Shown here in pieces: positions 7,706 through 19,619 of a stretch of 64,000 bases of DNA (position 1 is its first letter; each line of letters begins with the position of its first letter). The stretch is from positions 1 through 64,000 of the forward strand of contig JACQBC010000026.1 in the NCBI GenBank assembly GCA_016194635.1, given 5' to 3'. Source of the DNA: Gammaproteobacteria bacterium. GTDB taxonomy: Bacteria; Pseudomonadota; Gammaproteobacteria; UBA6429; Thiohalophilaceae. The notes beneath the pieces were generated by a model. The model searched no databases. It was not told where the DNA came from and was given only the letters and a program-made list of their open reading frames with translations. Made by a program: the position numbers and the translations under genes.

Positions 7706-9628
7706 ATGGGCAAAATTATCGGAATTGACCTGGGTACCACTAATTCCTGTGTGGCTGTGATGGAAGGTGGCAAGCCCAAGGTGATTGAAAACTCGGAAGG
7801 GGCACGCACCACGCCATCGATTGTGGCGTTTAGTAAGGACAGTGAAGTGTTGGTGGGACAATCCGCCAAACGCCAGGCCGTGACCAATGCTAAGAACACG
7901 TTATACGCTGTGAAGCGGCTTATTGGCCGAAAGTTTACCGATAACGAAGTCCAAAAAGATATCAAAATGGTGCCGTATAAAATCATCAAGGCGGACAACG
8001 GCGACGCCTGGGTTGAGGTCGATGGCAAGAAAATGGCCCCGCCGGAGATTTCCGCCCGGGTATTGCAAAAAATGAAAAAAACCGCCGAAGATTATTTGGG
8101 TGAGCCCGTCACGGAAGCGGTGATCACCGTCCCGGCCTATTTCAACGACTCCCAACGCCAGGCTACTAAAGATGCCGGCCGCATCGCGGGGTTAGAAGTC
8201 AAACGTATTATCAATGAACCCACCGCGGCCGCGCTCGCCTTCGGACTAGACAAAAAAGAAGGCGATCGCAAAATTGCCGTTTATGACTTGGGCGGCGGTA
8301 CCTTTGATATTTCCATTATCGAGATCGCCGAGATTGACGGTGAACACCAGATCGAGGTGTTGTCCACGAATGGCGATACGTTCTTAGGTGGTGAAGACTT
8401 TGACATGCGTATCATCGATCACATCGTGGAAGAGTTTAAGAAAGAGCAGGGCATTGATCTGCGCGGCGATCCGTTGGCGGTACAGCGCCTGAAAGAGTCC
8501 GCCGAAAAAGCCAAGATTGAATTGTCTTCCAGCGCCCAGACCGATATCAATCTACCCTATATCACCGCCGATGCGGCGGGGCCGAAACATTTGAACATGA
8601 AACTCAACCGCGCCAAGCTCGAGTCGTTGGTCGAAGATTTGATCGCCCGTACCATGGAGCCGTGCAAGCTTGCGCTTAAGGATGCCGGTGTCACCGGCAA
8701 AGACATTGACGACGTAATCCTAGTCGGCGGTCAAACCCGTATGCCCAAGGTGCAAGAAGTCGTGAAAGAATTCTTCGGCAAGGAACCCCGCAAGGACGTG
8801 AACCCGGATGAAGCCGTCGCCGTGGGTGCTGCTATCCAAGGAGGTGTGTTAGGTGGCGAAGTCAAAGACGTGTTGTTGCTCGATGTTACTCCGTTGTCGC
8901 TGGGAATTGAAACCCTTGGCGGCGTGATGACTAAACTCATTGAGAAAAATACCACGATCCCCACCAAGGCCAATCAGGTGTTTTCAACCGCGGATGATAA
9001 TCAAACCGCGGTGACCGTCCACGTATTGCAAGGCGAGCGTGAACGGGCGGCGGCCAACAAGTCGTTGGGCAGATTCGATTTAAGCGATATTCCACCGGCA
9101 CCGCGCGGTATGCCGCAGATTGAAGTCACCTTCGATATCGATGCCAACGGCATCTTGAATGTTTCAGCCAAAGACAAGGCCACCGGTAAACAACAATCGA
9201 TCGTCATCAAGGCGTCCAGTGGATTGTCGGACGAGGAGATCAAACGCATGGTTTCCGATGCCGAAGCCCATGCCGCCGAGGACAAGAAGTTCCATGAACT
9301 GGTCAATGCCCGTAACCAAGGCGAAGGGCTTATCCATGCAACCCAGAAATCACTTAAGGATTTAGGCGATAAGGTGCAGGCAGCGGATCGGAGCAAGATC
9401 GAGGCGGCGATTAAGGATCTGGAAGCCGCCCTCAAGGGCGAGGATCTGGATGCCATCACCGCCAAGACCGCCGCCTTGGGCGAGGCCTCGGGTAAGATGG
9501 CTGAACAACTGTATGCCCAAAAAGGCGCGGATGCCGCGGCGGGGGGAACACCGCCCCCGGGTGCGAAGCCAGGTAAACAAGACAATGTGGTCGACGCCGA
9601 ATTTGAAGAAGTCGACGAGAAAAAATAA
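7706..9628 (+). CDS. dnaK: Chaperone DnaK (Hsp70)
   Basis: DnaK is the ATP-dependent Hsp70 chaperone, working with DnaJ and GrpE that flank it. The 640-residue protein starts [22 protein letters not shown] (phosphate 1 loop), has [14 protein letters not shown] (phosphate 2), [13 protein letters not shown] (adenosine loop), the interdomain linker [20 protein letters not shown], a substrate domain, and an alpha lid ending in an acidic tail with the typical [13 protein letters not shown]. The ATG at 7706 behind GGAGAGCAAGGAA fits the family start; a start five codons upstream does not. Confidence 0.99.
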   Translation: MGKIIGIDLGTTNSCVAVMEGGKPKVIENSEGARTTPSIVAFSKDSEVLVGQSAKRQAVTNAKNTLYAVKRLIGRKFTDNEVQKDIKMVPYKIIKADNGDAWVEVDGKKMAPPEISARVLQKMKKTAEDYLGEPVTEAVITVPAYFNDSQRQATKDAGRIAGLEVKRIINEPTAAALAFGLDKKEGDRKIAVYDLGGGTFDISIIEIAEIDGEHQIEVLSTNGDTFLGGEDFDMRIIDHIVEEFKKEQGIDLRGDPLAVQRLKESAEKAKIELSSSAQTDINLPYITADAAGPKHLNMKLNRAKLESLVEDLIARTMEPCKLALKDAGVTGKDIDDVILVGGQTRMPKVQEVVKEFFGKEPRKDVNPDEAVAVGAAIQGGVLGGEVKDVLLLDVTPLSLGIETLGGVMTKLIEKNTTIPTKANQVFSTADDNQTAVTVHVLQGERERAAANKSLGRFDLSDIPPAPRGMPQIEVTFDIDANGILNVSAKDKATGKQQSIVIKASSGLSDEEIKRMVSDAEAHAAEDKKFHELVNARNQGEGLIHATQKSLKDLGDKVQAADRSKIEAAIKDLEAALKGEDLDAITAKTAALGEASGKMAEQLYAQKGADAAAGGTPPPGAKPGKQDNVVDAEFEEVDEKK

Positions 9629-9709
9629 CCCCTAGCGAGTGGCTAGCCGCAGCGGGCGAGGTGGCTTTAACCGGCCACCCGTTATCTGCGTTTGGCTATT
9701 GGGATTGAT

Positions 9710-10849
9710 ATGTCAAAACGCGATTATTACGAAATACTTGGAGTTGCCAAAAACGTCACTGAGGCCGATCTAAAAAAGGCTTTTAAACGCTTGGCGATGA
9801 AATACCATCCCGACCGTAATCCTGATAACAAGCAAGCCGAAGAAAAATTTAAAGAGGCCAAAGAGGCCTACGATATCCTTTCTGATCCGCAAAAACGTTC
9901 GGCCTATGACCAATTCGGTCATGCGGGGGTGGATCCGTCGGCGGGTATGGGCGGCGGCGCGGCAGGGTTTGGCGGGGCCTCGTTTGCGGATATTTTTGGT
10001 GATGTATTCGGCGATATTTTTGGTGCGGGTGGCGGCCGTGGCCGTTCGCGTGCCCAGCGTGGGGCCGACCTGCAGTATAACCTGGAGCTGAGCCTGGAAG
10101 AGGCGGTACAAGGCAGCAAGGTCGATATTCGCTTTCCCTCCCACGTCCCCTGTGATGAGTGTGGGGGTAGCGGTGCGCGCAAGGGCACCAGCGCCACCAC
10201 CTGTACCACCTGCGGCGGTATGGGGCAGGTGCGGATGCAACAAGGGTTTTTTTCACTGCAACAGACTTGCCCGCGTTGTCATGGGGCGGGCAAGATGATC
10301 ACCGATCCCTGCCTCAAATGCCACGGCCAGGGCAAAATGCAGAAGGCCAAAACCCTGTCGGTTAAGATCCCCGCCGGGGTAGATAGCGGAGACCGGGTGA
10401 GGGTTTCCGGGGAAGGCGAAGCGGGCGAGCAAGGCGGCTCGACCGGTGATCTATACGTGCTGATCAATGTCCGGGAGCACCCTATTTTTAAACGCGACGG
10501 GAATGATCTCTTTTGCGAAGTCCCGGTCAGCATGTTCACTGCCAGCTTGGGGGGTGAATTTGAGGTGCCTACCTTGGAGGGGCGGGTTAAATTGAAGATC
10601 CCCGCTGAAACCCAATCCGGTAAGCTGTTCCGTTTGCGTGGCAAGGGGGTGCGTTCCGCTCGCTCGAGTGGGGCGGGCGATCTACTATGCCGGGTTACGG
10701 TGGAAACCCCGATCAACCTGAGTAAAAAACAAAAAGAACAACTGGCGGCGATTGAAAAAGAATTGCACGACGAGGGTGTACAACATAGTCCGCAAACGGC
10801 CTCCTGGTTGGGTAATGTCAAAAAATTCTTTGAGGACATGAAGTTTTAA
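9710..10849 (+). CDS. dnaJ: Chaperone DnaJ (Hsp40)
   Basis: DnaJ delivers substrates to DnaK and stimulates its ATPase. The 379-residue protein has a J domain ([22 protein letters not shown] with [11 protein letters not shown]), a Gly/Phe-rich linker (about 75-115), and four CxxCxGxG zinc motifs: [24 protein letters not shown] and CLKCHGQG. The C-terminal peptide-binding domains follow. The ATG at 9710 matches the standard MSKRDYYE start. An imperfect hairpin (GGTGGC with GCCACC, about 9659-9678) lies in the 81-base gap after dnaK and may lower the dnaJ dose relative to dnaK. Confidence 0.98.
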   Translation: MSKRDYYEILGVAKNVTEADLKKAFKRLAMKYHPDRNPDNKQAEEKFKEAKEAYDILSDPQKRSAYDQFGHAGVDPSAGMGGGAAGFGGASFADIFGDVFGDIFGAGGGRGRSRAQRGADLQYNLELSLEEAVQGSKVDIRFPSHVPCDECGGSGARKGTSATTCTTCGGMGQVRMQQGFFSLQQTCPRCHGAGKMITDPCLKCHGQGKMQKAKTLSVKIPAGVDSGDRVRVSGEGEAGEQGGSTGDLYVLINVREHPIFKRDGNDLFCEVPVSMFTASLGGEFEVPTLEGRVKLKIPAETQSGKLFRLRGKGVRSARSSGAGDLLCRVTVETPINLSKKQKEQLAAIEKELHDEGVQHSPQTASWLGNVKKFFEDMKF

Positions 10850-10924
10850 GTGGGTTTGGTACAATTTTTTCCTATACTTGCCGATACTTAAGTCAATGTA
10901 AATTCCCGACATGGGCGAGCCGTT

Positions 10925-11809
10925 ATGGGTGTACTGGATGATTTACGCCGCAAGGCCGAAGAACAACGCGCGAAACAACAGCTGGATAGTGCCCAAGCTA
11001 TTCCCACACAGGACTTCTATCTCAAGGAATTATTGCCACGCCTGCAAGCCGCTTTGGGTTATTTCAAGGAGCTGTGCGAACATCTGAATTTTGTTAAACC
11101 GGAAATTTTCGCCAATTACCCGATCCAGCCTGAAGGCCGGTTCATGCCGTTGCGCCAAGGCGATTACAAGGTTCATACCGATAGCACTAAAGAATTCAAG
11201 GAGCTGTTATTCCGCTGCAGTTGTAGTTTGGAACAACCATTGGCGGTTACCCTGCTCGGCAAGGAAAAGATACTAACCTACAGCAGCGAACTGGATCGCT
11301 TTAATCTTAAATACGAACGTAAGGATTTTAAAGACGCTAATTTTGAATTAGAAAAAGCGCAATTTAACCTCGAAGGGCCGATCAATGTCTCGGTGATGTT
11401 TCGCGCCGATATTGAGGCGCGTACCCTGCGGGTGTTATTACGCAACGTCGAACAGCCCGGCATCGTGCAACACCCGCTCAAACTTGACCACATCACCAAG
11501 GATTTTTTCGACAAACTGGCGGCGTATATATTACGCCAGAGCAATGAGTTATTGCGGTTGGACATCACCGATTCACACCGCGAAGTGATCCGGCAAAAAG
11601 TGGCCGCCGAACAACGCTTACGCGCCGAAGAACTGGCCGAGGCGGAACGCCTAGCGGCCGAAGAGGCCAAACGCACGGCGGAGCTGGAGAAACAAAAAAA
11701 ACTTCAACTCAAACACTTGACCGATCTCAAGCATTTAAAAACCCTGGCGGATAATCCCAAACTCAAAAATCTCACCGACAACCTCAAGGGTTTATTCACT
11801 AAGAAATAA
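10925..11809 (+). CDS. Conserved protein of unknown function, coiled-coil C-terminus
   Basis: I do not recognise a named family. The 294-residue product has no signal peptide or membrane segment. Residues 1-30 are a charged helix (MGVLDDLRRKAEEQRAKQQ). Residues 35-205 look globular, with alternating strands (VKPEIFANYPIQPEG, VSVMFRADIEARTLRVLLRN) and a shared motif FDKLAAYILRQSNELLRLDI. Residues 205-255 form a charged Ala/Glu/Arg coiled coil and the tail ends in leucine-rich repeats of LKHLTDLKHLKTLADNPKLKNLTDNL. It lies 75 bases after dnaJ and 94 before dapB, on the same strand. The position between chaperones and dapB suggests nothing certain about its role. Confidence 0.75.
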   Translation: MGVLDDLRRKAEEQRAKQQLDSAQAIPTQDFYLKELLPRLQAALGYFKELCEHLNFVKPEIFANYPIQPEGRFMPLRQGDYKVHTDSTKEFKELLFRCSCSLEQPLAVTLLGKEKILTYSSELDRFNLKYERKDFKDANFELEKAQFNLEGPINVSVMFRADIEARTLRVLLRNVEQPGIVQHPLKLDHITKDFFDKLAAYILRQSNELLRLDITDSHREVIRQKVAAEQRLRAEELAEAERLAAEEAKRTAELEKQKKLQLKHLTDLKHLKTLADNPKLKNLTDNLKGLFTKK

Positions 11810-11888
11810 TTTTCCTGCGGTCGGGTAAATTGCAGATTTGCCAGTTGTGGGTTCTGTCAGTATTATCCGATCCTTCGATTCAATTTGA

Positions 11889-12716
<828 letters not shown>

Positions 12717-12721
12717 TCTCG

Positions 12722-12751
12722 TAGACACTGCCACGCGCCATACAGTAAAAT
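12722..12751 (+). promoter_or_regulatory. Probable carAB promoter
   Basis: TAGACA (12722-12727) and TAAAAT (12746-12751) each match the sigma-70 consensus at 5 of 6 positions, with an 18-base spacer. They lie just after the dapB stop, so carAB can be transcribed apart from dapB. Confidence 0.6.
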
Positions 12752-12790
12752 TTGCCCATCCATTGGTTGTATTGAAAGAACCGATTTTCA

Positions 12791-12822
12791 AACGGGAGTG
12801 CATGCTTGTGCCTCCCGTTTTT
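12791..12822 (+). terminator. Leader terminator or attenuator before carA
   Basis: AACGGGAG (12791-12798) pairs with CTCCCGTT (12812-12819), three further pairs continue inside, and TTTTT ends at 12822. It lies between the predicted carA promoter and the carA start, so besides ending dapB transcripts it would stop most carA transcripts unless it is overridden. Confidence 0.75.
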
Positions 12823-12850
12823 CGCAGGTGAGTACTATTTAGGAGGGCCG

Positions 12851-13987
12851 TTGAGAAAACCGGCGCTGTTGGCACTGCAAGATGGAAGTGTCTTTTACGG
12901 AGAATCCATCGGTGTTGATGGACTCACCGTAGGCGAGGTGGTTTTTAATACGGCCATGACCGGTTACCAGGAAATCCTGACCGATCCTTCCTATGCACGC
13001 CAAATTGTTACCCTGACCTACCCGCATATCGGTAATACCGGTACCAATCACGAAGATGAAGAGGCGCAGGCGTTGCATGCCGCGGGTTTGATCGTGCGTG
13101 ATCTACCGCCGGTCGCCAGCAACTGGCGTTCGCAAGAGCCGCTCTGGGCGTATTTACAACGCCGCAAGGTCGTGGCCCTGGCCGGCATTGATACCCGCAA
13201 GTTGACCCGGATTTTGCGTGAGAAAGGCGCGCAGAACGGTTGTATTCAGGCGGGAGAGGCACTCGACCCGTACGCCGCCATCGGTGCGGCGGGTAAATTT
13301 CCGGGCTTGCTGGGCATGGATCTGGCCAAGGTGGTGACGACCACGACGGCCTATGAGTGGGATGAAGGTCAATGGCAGCGCGGCCTAGGTCATCCGTCTA
13401 CTGCATTGAATTCGCGGCCTTACCATGTGGTGGCCTACGACTTCGGTATCAAGCGAAATATTCTAAGACGGCTGGTTGATCGCGGTTGCCGTTTGACCGT
13501 GGTGCCGGCTCATACGACCGCCGCCGAGGTTTTAAACTTCAATCCCGATGGAATATTTTTATCAAATGGACCCGGCGATCCCGAACCCTGCGATTATGCC
13601 ATTCACGCAATCCGGGAATTGAGCGGCAGCGGTATTCCTATTTTTGGAATTTGCTTAGGGCACCAGCTATTGGGACTGGCCAGCGGGGCGAAGACCGTCA
13701 AAATGAAATTTGGGCACCACGGCGCCAACCATCCGGTGCAAGATATCGACACTGGGCGGGTGATGATCACCAGCCAGAATCATGGGTTTGCCGTGAATGA
13801 TACGACCTTGCCAAAAAATTTACGTCCAACCCACCGTTCTTTATTCGATGGAACCTTACAAGGGATGGAGCGCACCGATATACCGGCGTTTAGTTTTCAA
13901 GGCCATCCGGAGGCAAGCCCTGGGCCGCACGACGTGGCGGGTTTGTTTGATAAATTTATTAACCTGATAAAGCGGCGGCGGGGTTGA
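12851..13987 (+). CDS. carA: Carbamoyl-phosphate synthase small subunit
   Basis: CarA hydrolyses glutamine and passes ammonia to CarB for arginine and pyrimidine synthesis. Motifs include [40 protein letters not shown], the glutamine amidotransferase nucleophile [14 protein letters not shown], and the His-Glu site [13 protein letters not shown]. Similarity begins at a TTG codon at 12851 ([12 protein letters not shown]), placed 4 bases after AGGAGG; E. coli carA also uses TTG. The in-frame TTG at 12806 lies inside the leader hairpin and is less likely. The product from 12851 is 378 residues, the normal size. Confidence 0.96.
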   Translation: MRKPALLALQDGSVFYGESIGVDGLTVGEVVFNTAMTGYQEILTDPSYARQIVTLTYPHIGNTGTNHEDEEAQALHAAGLIVRDLPPVASNWRSQEPLWAYLQRRKVVALAGIDTRKLTRILREKGAQNGCIQAGEALDPYAAIGAAGKFPGLLGMDLAKVVTTTTAYEWDEGQWQRGLGHPSTALNSRPYHVVAYDFGIKRNILRRLVDRGCRLTVVPAHTTAAEVLNFNPDGIFLSNGPGDPEPCDYAIHAIRELSGSGIPIFGICLGHQLLGLASGAKTVKMKFGHHGANHPVQDIDTGRVMITSQNHGFAVNDTTLPKNLRPTHRSLFDGTLQGMERTDIPAFSFQGHPEASPGPHDVAGLFDKFINLIKRRRG

Positions 13988-13999
13988 GATAAAGGTGGT

Positions 14000-14107
14000 A
14001 GGTTGCGGGTGAACCTGTGCGGGTGACTCGCTGTAAATACATCCCTGTACGCTCGACGGCCGCAGCCCTGCGGTCGGCGGTCACCCGCACAGGTTTATCC
14101 GGAACCT
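14000..14107 (+). repeat. Long-stem hairpin repeat, copy 1
   Basis: Bases 14012-14027 (AACCTGTGCGGGTGAC) are perfectly inverted at 14080-14095. The pairing extends outward to 14000 and 14107 with one mismatch and two G-T pairs, giving a stem of about 28. The loop holds TACATCCCTGTA, then GCTCGA, then a smaller hairpin CCGCA-GCC-TGCGG. The same loop core occurs in copies 2 and 3, while the arms are unrelated. It starts 12 bases after the carA stop. Confidence 0.85.
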
Positions 14108-14156
14108 GCGCGTAAACCAGGAAAGTTTTTTACGAATTTATCGTAGAATGTAAACC

Positions 14157-17100
14157 ATGCCAAAACGTAGCGACATAAAAAGTATCTTGATCATCGGCGC
14201 CGGTCCGATTGTGATCGGCCAGGCCTGTGAGTTTGATTATTCCGGAGCGCAGGCCTGTAAGGCGCTACGCGAGGAAGGCTACCGTGTCATTCTGGTGAAT
14301 TCTAATCCCGCTACGATTATGACCGATCCGGACATGGCGGATGCCACCTATATCGAACCGGTCAACTGGCAAACCATCGGTATTATCATCGAGAAAGAAC
14401 GCCCCGATGCCTTATTACCCACGATGGGGGGTCAGACCGCGTTAAATTGCGCGCTGGACTTGGCCAAGCATGGGGTATTGGAAAAGTTTGGCGTGGAAAT
14501 GATCGGCGCTAAACGCGAGGCGATCGATAAAGCCGAAGATCGCGATCTGTTTCGCAAGGCGATGAAGAAAATTGGTTTGGATATGCCGCGCGCGGCCATC
14601 GCCCACAGCATGGAAGAAGCCTTGCAAGTACAAGCCCAGGTCGGGTTTCCCACCATCATCCGTCCGTCGTTTACGCTGGGCGGTAGCGGCGGGGGGATTG
14701 CGTACAATAAAGAAGAATTCATGGAGATCTGCGAACGTGGCTTCGATCTTTCTCCCACCCGTGAATTATTGATCGAAGAATCGGCGCTGGGCTGGAAAGA
14801 GTACGAAATGGAGGTGGTGCGCGATAGCAAGGACAACTGCATCATCGTCTGTTCGATTGAGAATCTCGACCCGATGGGTATCCATACCGGCGATTCGATC
14901 ACCGTCGCCCCGGCGCAGACCCTGACCGATAAAGAATACCAGATCATGCGTAATGCCTCGATTGCGGTGTTGCGCGAGATCGGCGTGGACACCGGCGGTT
15001 CCAACGTCCAGTTTGCGATCAATCCCGCCGATGGTCGCATGATCATTATCGAGATGAATCCACGCGTGTCGCGTTCATCGGCGCTGGCCTCCAAGGCCAC
15101 CGGTTTCCCCATCGCCAAGGTCGCGGCCAAACTCGCGGTCGGTTATACGCTGGATGAACTCAAAAATGATATTACCGGCGGTGCGACCCCGGCATCGTTT
15201 GAGCCCAGTATTGATTATGTTGTCACCAAGGTACCGCGGTTTACCTTCGAGAAATTTCCCCAGGCCGATGCGCGGCTCACTACCCAAATGAAATCGGTGG
15301 GCGAGGTGATGGCGATTGGGCGCAGCTTGCAAGAATCGCTGCACAAGGCGTTGCGTGCCTTGGAGATTGGCAGCGATGGGTTCAATGAGAAATTGGATCT
15401 AAGCCGTGAAGATGCCAAGGATATCTTGCGCGCCGAACTCAAATCCGCCGGCCCGCACCGTTTATGGTACGTGGGCGATGCGTTTCGCGCCGGGATGAGC
15501 GTGGCCGAGGTGCACGAGTGGACCGCGATCGATCCCTGGTTCTTAGTCCTGATTGAAGAACTTATTCAAATAGAAGCGCAGGTGCGTCAGCAAGGTATGC
15601 GTGCCATAACCAAGGAACGTATGCGGGTGTTAAAACGCAAGGGCTTCTCCGACAGTCGCCTGGCAAAACTACTCGAAGTGAGCGAAACCGAATTGCGTGG
15701 CTTGCGGCAGCAACTGGGTGTGCGACCGGTGTATAAACGTGTTGATACCTGCGCAGCGGAATTCGCCACCCATACGGCCTATATGTATTCTACCTATGAA
15801 GACGAATGCGAAGCCGCCCCCACCCAACGCGATAAGATCATGGTGTTAGGCGGCGGTCCCAACCGCATTGGTCAAGGTATCGAGTTTGATTACTGTTGTG
15901 TACACGCGGCCATGGCGCTGCGTGCCGATGGGTACGAAACCATCATGGTGAATTGCAATCCCGAAACGGTTTCGACCGATTACGATACCTCGGACCGGTT
16001 GTATTTTGAGCCGCTCACGCTTGAGGACGTGCTCGAATTGATCGACCTGGAAAAACCCAAGGGGGTGATTGTGCAGTTCGGTGGCCAGACACCATTGAAA
16101 CTGGCACGTGCGCTCGAAGCCGCCGGGGCACCCATTATAGGTACGACACCGGATTCGATCGATATCGCCGAGGACCGTGAGCGGTTTCAAAAATTGGTGG
16201 AGCGGCTTAAGTTGCGGCAACCGCCCAATCGTACCGCGCGTACCGAGGCCGAGGCGATCACCCACGCGCTGGCCATCGGTTATCCGCTGGTGGTGCGGCC
16301 TTCTTACGTGCTTGGCGGGCGCGCGATGGAGATCGTGTATAACGAGGCTGAGTTAAAACGTTATATGACCGAAGCGGTACAAGTCTCGAATGATTCGCCG
16401 GTGTTATTGGATCGTTTTCTCAACGACGCGATCGAGGTGGATATCGATTGTGTCAGTGACGGTAACGACGTAGTGATAGCGGGTATTATGCAGCACATCG
16501 AACAGGCGGGGGTGCATTCGGGGGACTCGGCGTGTTCGTTGCCGCCCTATCAACTTTCGCAGCAATTGCAGAATGAGATGCGCCAGCAAGTAAAACAAAT
16601 GGCGCGTGCGCTACAAGTGGTCGGTCTGATGAATACCCAGTTCGCTATTCAGGGTGAAACGGTGTTCGTGCTGGAAGTCAACCCACGCGCCTCGCGTACT
16701 ATACCGTTCGTCTCCAAGGCCACCGGGGTGGCTTATGCCAAGATCGCGGCGCGCTGCATGGTGGGGCAAAGCCTGCAGCAGCAGGGGGTAACCCATGAAA
16801 CCATTCCGCGTTATATGTCGGTAAAAGAAGCGGTGTTTCCGTTCATTAAATTTCCCGGGGTGGACCCGATTCTGGGACCGGAGATGAAATCCACCGGTGA
16901 GGTGATGGGGGTGGGCATGGATTTTGGCGAGGCCTATGCCAAATCGCAAGTGGGCGCGGGCGAAAAGCTACCCACCACGGGTAAAGCTTTTTTAAGCGTG
17001 CGCGAAGCCGACAAACAGGGTATTTTACGCGTTGCCCGGCAACTTACCGCATTGGGGTTTAGCTTGGTGGCTACCCGCGGCACCGCGCGCGAGCTTAGCG

Positions 17101-17378
17101 CCGCGGGCTTGCAGTGTGCTATCGTCAACAAAGTCGCCGAGGGCCGCCCGCATATCGTGGATATGTTAAAAAATAATGAAATTGTGCTGATCGTGAATAC
17201 CACGGAAGGTCGGCAGGCGATCGCAGATTCGTATGCGATCCGTCGCACCGCCTTGCAACACAAGGTGACCTATACCACCACCTTGGCGGGCGGCGAGGCC
17301 CTATGCAGTGCGCTGCAACCCAAACAATGGAGTCCGATCATGAGTCTGCAAGAATTACATCGGGAATTTCTCACATGA
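14157..17378 (+). CDS. carB: Carbamoyl-phosphate synthase large subunit
   Basis: CarB makes carbamoyl phosphate from bicarbonate, ammonia and two ATP. The 1073-residue protein has two homologous ATP-grasp halves: [31 protein letters not shown] at the start and [29 protein letters not shown] in the second half. Each half has an EMNPR/EVNPR metal-binding motif ([36 protein letters not shown]). A C-terminal MGS-like regulatory domain follows (about 935-1073). The stop overlaps the greA ATG by 3 bases, so the genes are coupled. The gap to carA is filled by repeat copy 1. Confidence 0.99.
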   Translation: MPKRSDIKSILIIGAGPIVIGQACEFDYSGAQACKALREEGYRVILVNSNPATIMTDPDMADATYIEPVNWQTIGIIIEKERPDALLPTMGGQTALNCALDLAKHGVLEKFGVEMIGAKREAIDKAEDRDLFRKAMKKIGLDMPRAAIAHSMEEALQVQAQVGFPTIIRPSFTLGGSGGGIAYNKEEFMEICERGFDLSPTRELLIEESALGWKEYEMEVVRDSKDNCIIVCSIENLDPMGIHTGDSITVAPAQTLTDKEYQIMRNASIAVLREIGVDTGGSNVQFAINPADGRMIIIEMNPRVSRSSALASKATGFPIAKVAAKLAVGYTLDELKNDITGGATPASFEPSIDYVVTKVPRFTFEKFPQADARLTTQMKSVGEVMAIGRSLQESLHKALRALEIGSDGFNEKLDLSREDAKDILRAELKSAGPHRLWYVGDAFRAGMSVAEVHEWTAIDPWFLVLIEELIQIEAQVRQQGMRAITKERMRVLKRKGFSDSRLAKLLEVSETELRGLRQQLGVRPVYKRVDTCAAEFATHTAYMYSTYEDECEAAPTQRDKIMVLGGGPNRIGQGIEFDYCCVHAAMALRADGYETIMVNCNPETVSTDYDTSDRLYFEPLTLEDVLELIDLEKPKGVIVQFGGQTPLKLARALEAAGAPIIGTTPDSIDIAEDRERFQKLVERLKLRQPPNRTARTEAEAITHALAIGYPLVVRPSYVLGGRAMEIVYNEAELKRYMTEAVQVSNDSPVLLDRFLNDAIEVDIDCVSDGNDVVIAGIMQHIEQAGVHSGDSACSLPPYQLSQQLQNEMRQQVKQMARALQVVGLMNTQFAIQGETVFVLEVNPRASRTIPFVSKATGVAYAKIAARCMVGQSLQQQGVTHETIPRYMSVKEAVFPFIKFPGVDPILGPEMKSTGEVMGVGMDFGEAYAKSQVGAGEKLPTTGKAFLSVREADKQGILRVARQLTALGFSLVATRGTARELSAAGLQCAIVNKVAEGRPHIVDMLKNNEIVLIVNTTEGRQAIADSYAIRRTALQHKVTYTTTLAGGEALCSALQPKQWSPIMSLQELHREFLT

Positions 17379-17857
17379 GCCGCCCCCCAATGACCTCAGC
17401 AGGCGCGGAGCGGTTACGCGCTGAGTTAAAAGAACTCAAATCGGTGCGGCGCCCGCAAATCGTGCAGGCCATCGCCGAGGCGCGTGCCCATGGTGATTTG
17501 AAAGAGAACGCCGAGTATCACGCCGCGCGTGAACAACAAAGTTTTACCGAAGGCAGGATCCAGGAAATCGAAGCGGCGCTGTCGAATGCGGAAATTATCG
17601 AGGTTAAATCCGTCGGTGCCAACGCCGCAGGCAAGATCGTGTTTGGCGCCACAGTGAAACTCATCGATGTCGATAGCGAAAAAACTGTGACCTATCAAAT
17701 CGTTGGGGAGTTAGAAGCCGATATTAAACGCAATCTTATTTCGATCACCTCACCGATAGCCCGCGCCCTGATCGGTAAGTCCGAGGCGGATGTTGTCAAG
17801 GTTCAGGCTCCGGGCGGGGTGCGTGAATACGAGATCGTCGACGTTTCTTACCTGTAG
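17375..17857 (+). CDS. greA: Transcription elongation factor GreA
   Basis: GreA rescues backtracked RNA polymerase by stimulating transcript cleavage. The 160-residue protein starts [27 protein letters not shown], then [31 protein letters not shown] with the acidic coiled-coil tip (D and E of DLKENAEYH) that reaches the polymerase active site. The C-terminal FKBP-like domain ends with [10 protein letters not shown]-type residues ([21 protein letters not shown]). The ATG at 17375 overlaps the carB stop; a longer frame from 17303 only reads through carB. tamA begins 11 bases after its stop. Confidence 0.97.
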   Translation: MSRPPMTSAGAERLRAELKELKSVRRPQIVQAIAEARAHGDLKENAEYHAAREQQSFTEGRIQEIEAALSNAEIIEVKSVGANAAGKIVFGATVKLIDVDSEKTVTYQIVGELEADIKRNLISITSPIARALIGKSEADVVKVQAPGGVREYEIVDVSYL

Positions 17858-17867
17858 GCGTAAGCCT

Positions 17868-19619
17868 ATGGCTGACAGGGAGGTTGCTCTTACCCGCCGG
17901 ATCTGGCTAGTGCTGGTGCTGTTTTGGGCCGTGGCCACGGCGCTTAACGCCGCAACCTTGCGCGTTAGGATTGAGGGAATTGATTCCGATCTGCAAACCC
18001 AAGTGCGGGCCTATTTAGCCATCAGCCGCGAAATCGACAGCAGCGACCTGCAAGCCGCGCGACTGCAACGTCTGCATAATCAAGCCCCCGAACAAATTAA
18101 AACCGCTCTACAGGCGTTTGGATTTTACCGCGCCGAGGTGCACGGCGAACTGGTGCATAACGATGAAGGTTGGGAGGCGACCTACCAGGTTAGCCCCGGC
18201 GCGGCGATCCGGATTAAAAACCTACACGTTAGTGTGCAGGGCGAAGGTGAACAAGACCCGGCGTTTATTACTCTGCTGGCGAATTTCCCACTTGCCGAGG
18301 GACAGGTATTGGAGCACGCCCGTTATGAGTCGGCGCGCGATATCCTGTTACGCTTGGCCAATCAACGTGGATATCTTGACGCTACGTTAACCCAGCATGA
18401 GGTGAAGGTCGATCTGCCGGATTATTCAGTCAGCATAAACTTGGCCTTGGAGACCGGACAACGGTATCACTTCGGGGAGGTCTTTTTCACCAAGACCCAC
18501 ATGGATGAGCAGTTATTAAAGCGCTATGTAAAATTCAAAACGGGTGATTTCTACAGCCCAATAGAAATATTAAAGCTTCAAACTGCCTTGGGGGATAGCG
18601 GCTACTTTCAACGCGTGGAAGTCCGTCCCAATAAAGAGAACCCCACGGACAATCAAATTCCCATTGAGGTTGATCTACAGTCGCGTTTGCCGCGGCAGTG
18701 GCGGTTTGGATTGGGCTATGCCACCGATACCGGTCCGCGTACCACGGTCAACCATACCCGCTTGATGGGTGATGAGGGGGATAAGCTCAGCGCGGATCTA
18801 TTGGTATCACAAAATTTACGCCGCATCAGTACCGTCTACTCGATCCCATTGCAAGATCCCGTGACCGAGCAATTGAGCTATGGGTGGCGTTACAGCAATG
18901 AGATCACCCGCAGTTATGAGAACCACATTACCGGTGTGAATGCGAGTTATAGCTCGTTGTGGCGCGATTGGCGGCGTACCGTAAGCTTATTATTAGATCG
19001 CGAAGTGTATATTGTCGCAGGTCAACCCGAGGCCACTAAACAAATGCTCTACCCGCTGGTAAGCCTGGATCGGGTGCGCGCCGATGATCGATTACAACCG
19101 CGTCATGGATCGCGGGTTCACTTGGAATGGCGAGGCGCCAATGAAGGGCTGTTTTCCGATACCAACTTTAGTCAATTCCGCGCTGGGCTGAAGTGGATCG
19201 ACGCACTAGGCCCCGAGGGGCGGGTATTATTGCGGGGCGATTTTGGTACCACCAACGTGGCGTATTTGGACCGCTTACCCGCCTCGCAACGTTTCTTCGC
19301 GGGCGGGGATAACAGTGTGCGGGGTTATTCCTACCAAGAACTCGGGCCGGTGAACGCCGCCGGGGTAGTGGAGGGAGGTAAGCACTTGATGGTGGGCAGT
19401 ATCGAGTTAGAACACAATCTCAGTACCCACTGGAGCGCCGCCAGCTTTTATGACGTGGGCAACGCGGTGAATGAATTGAGCGATAAACTGGCGCGCGGCG
19501 CGGGCTTTGGGTTTCGATGGAAATCGCCAGTGGGTCCGGTGCGGCTGGATTTCGCTTGGGCCTTGAGTAAACCGCAGGATCGGTTTCGGTTGCACATCAT
19601 CATCGGACCGGATCTATGA
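17868..19619 (+). CDS. tamA: Translocation and assembly module protein TamA
   Basis: TamA is an Omp85-family outer-membrane protein that with TamB supports insertion of some outer-membrane proteins and lipid transport. The 583-residue product has a signal peptide (WLVLVLFWAVATALNAA), three POTRA-like domains (about 30-260), and a 16-strand barrel (about 265-583) with FRAGLKWIDALGPEGRVLLRGDFGTT and the Omp85 motif RFFAGGDNSVRGYSYQELGP. It ends in GPVRLDFAWALSKPQDRFRLHIIIGPDL. The ATG at 17868 places the signal peptide near the N-terminus. Its stop overlaps the tamB start (ATGA), so translation is coupled. Confidence 0.95.
   Translation: MADREVALTRRIWLVLVLFWAVATALNAATLRVRIEGIDSDLQTQVRAYLAISREIDSSDLQAARLQRLHNQAPEQIKTALQAFGFYRAEVHGELVHNDEGWEATYQVSPGAAIRIKNLHVSVQGEGEQDPAFITLLANFPLAEGQVLEHARYESARDILLRLANQRGYLDATLTQHEVKVDLPDYSVSINLALETGQRYHFGEVFFTKTHMDEQLLKRYVKFKTGDFYSPIEILKLQTALGDSGYFQRVEVRPNKENPTDNQIPIEVDLQSRLPRQWRFGLGYATDTGPRTTVNHTRLMGDEGDKLSADLLVSQNLRRISTVYSIPLQDPVTEQLSYGWRYSNEITRSYENHITGVNASYSSLWRDWRRTVSLLLDREVYIVAGQPEATKQMLYPLVSLDRVRADDRLQPRHGSRVHLEWRGANEGLFSDTNFSQFRAGLKWIDALGPEGRVLLRGDFGTTNVAYLDRLPASQRFFAGGDNSVRGYSYQELGPVNAAGVVEGGKHLMVGSIELEHNLSTHWSAASFYDVGNAVNELSDKLARGAGFGFRWKSPVGPVRLDFAWALSKPQDRFRLHIIIGPDL

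Noticed and set aside
12806-12850. An upstream TTG start for carA at 12806
   Set aside because: It lies inside the leader hairpin (12791-12822) and the extra 15 residues have no CarA counterpart. The TTG at 12851 has AGGAGG before it.
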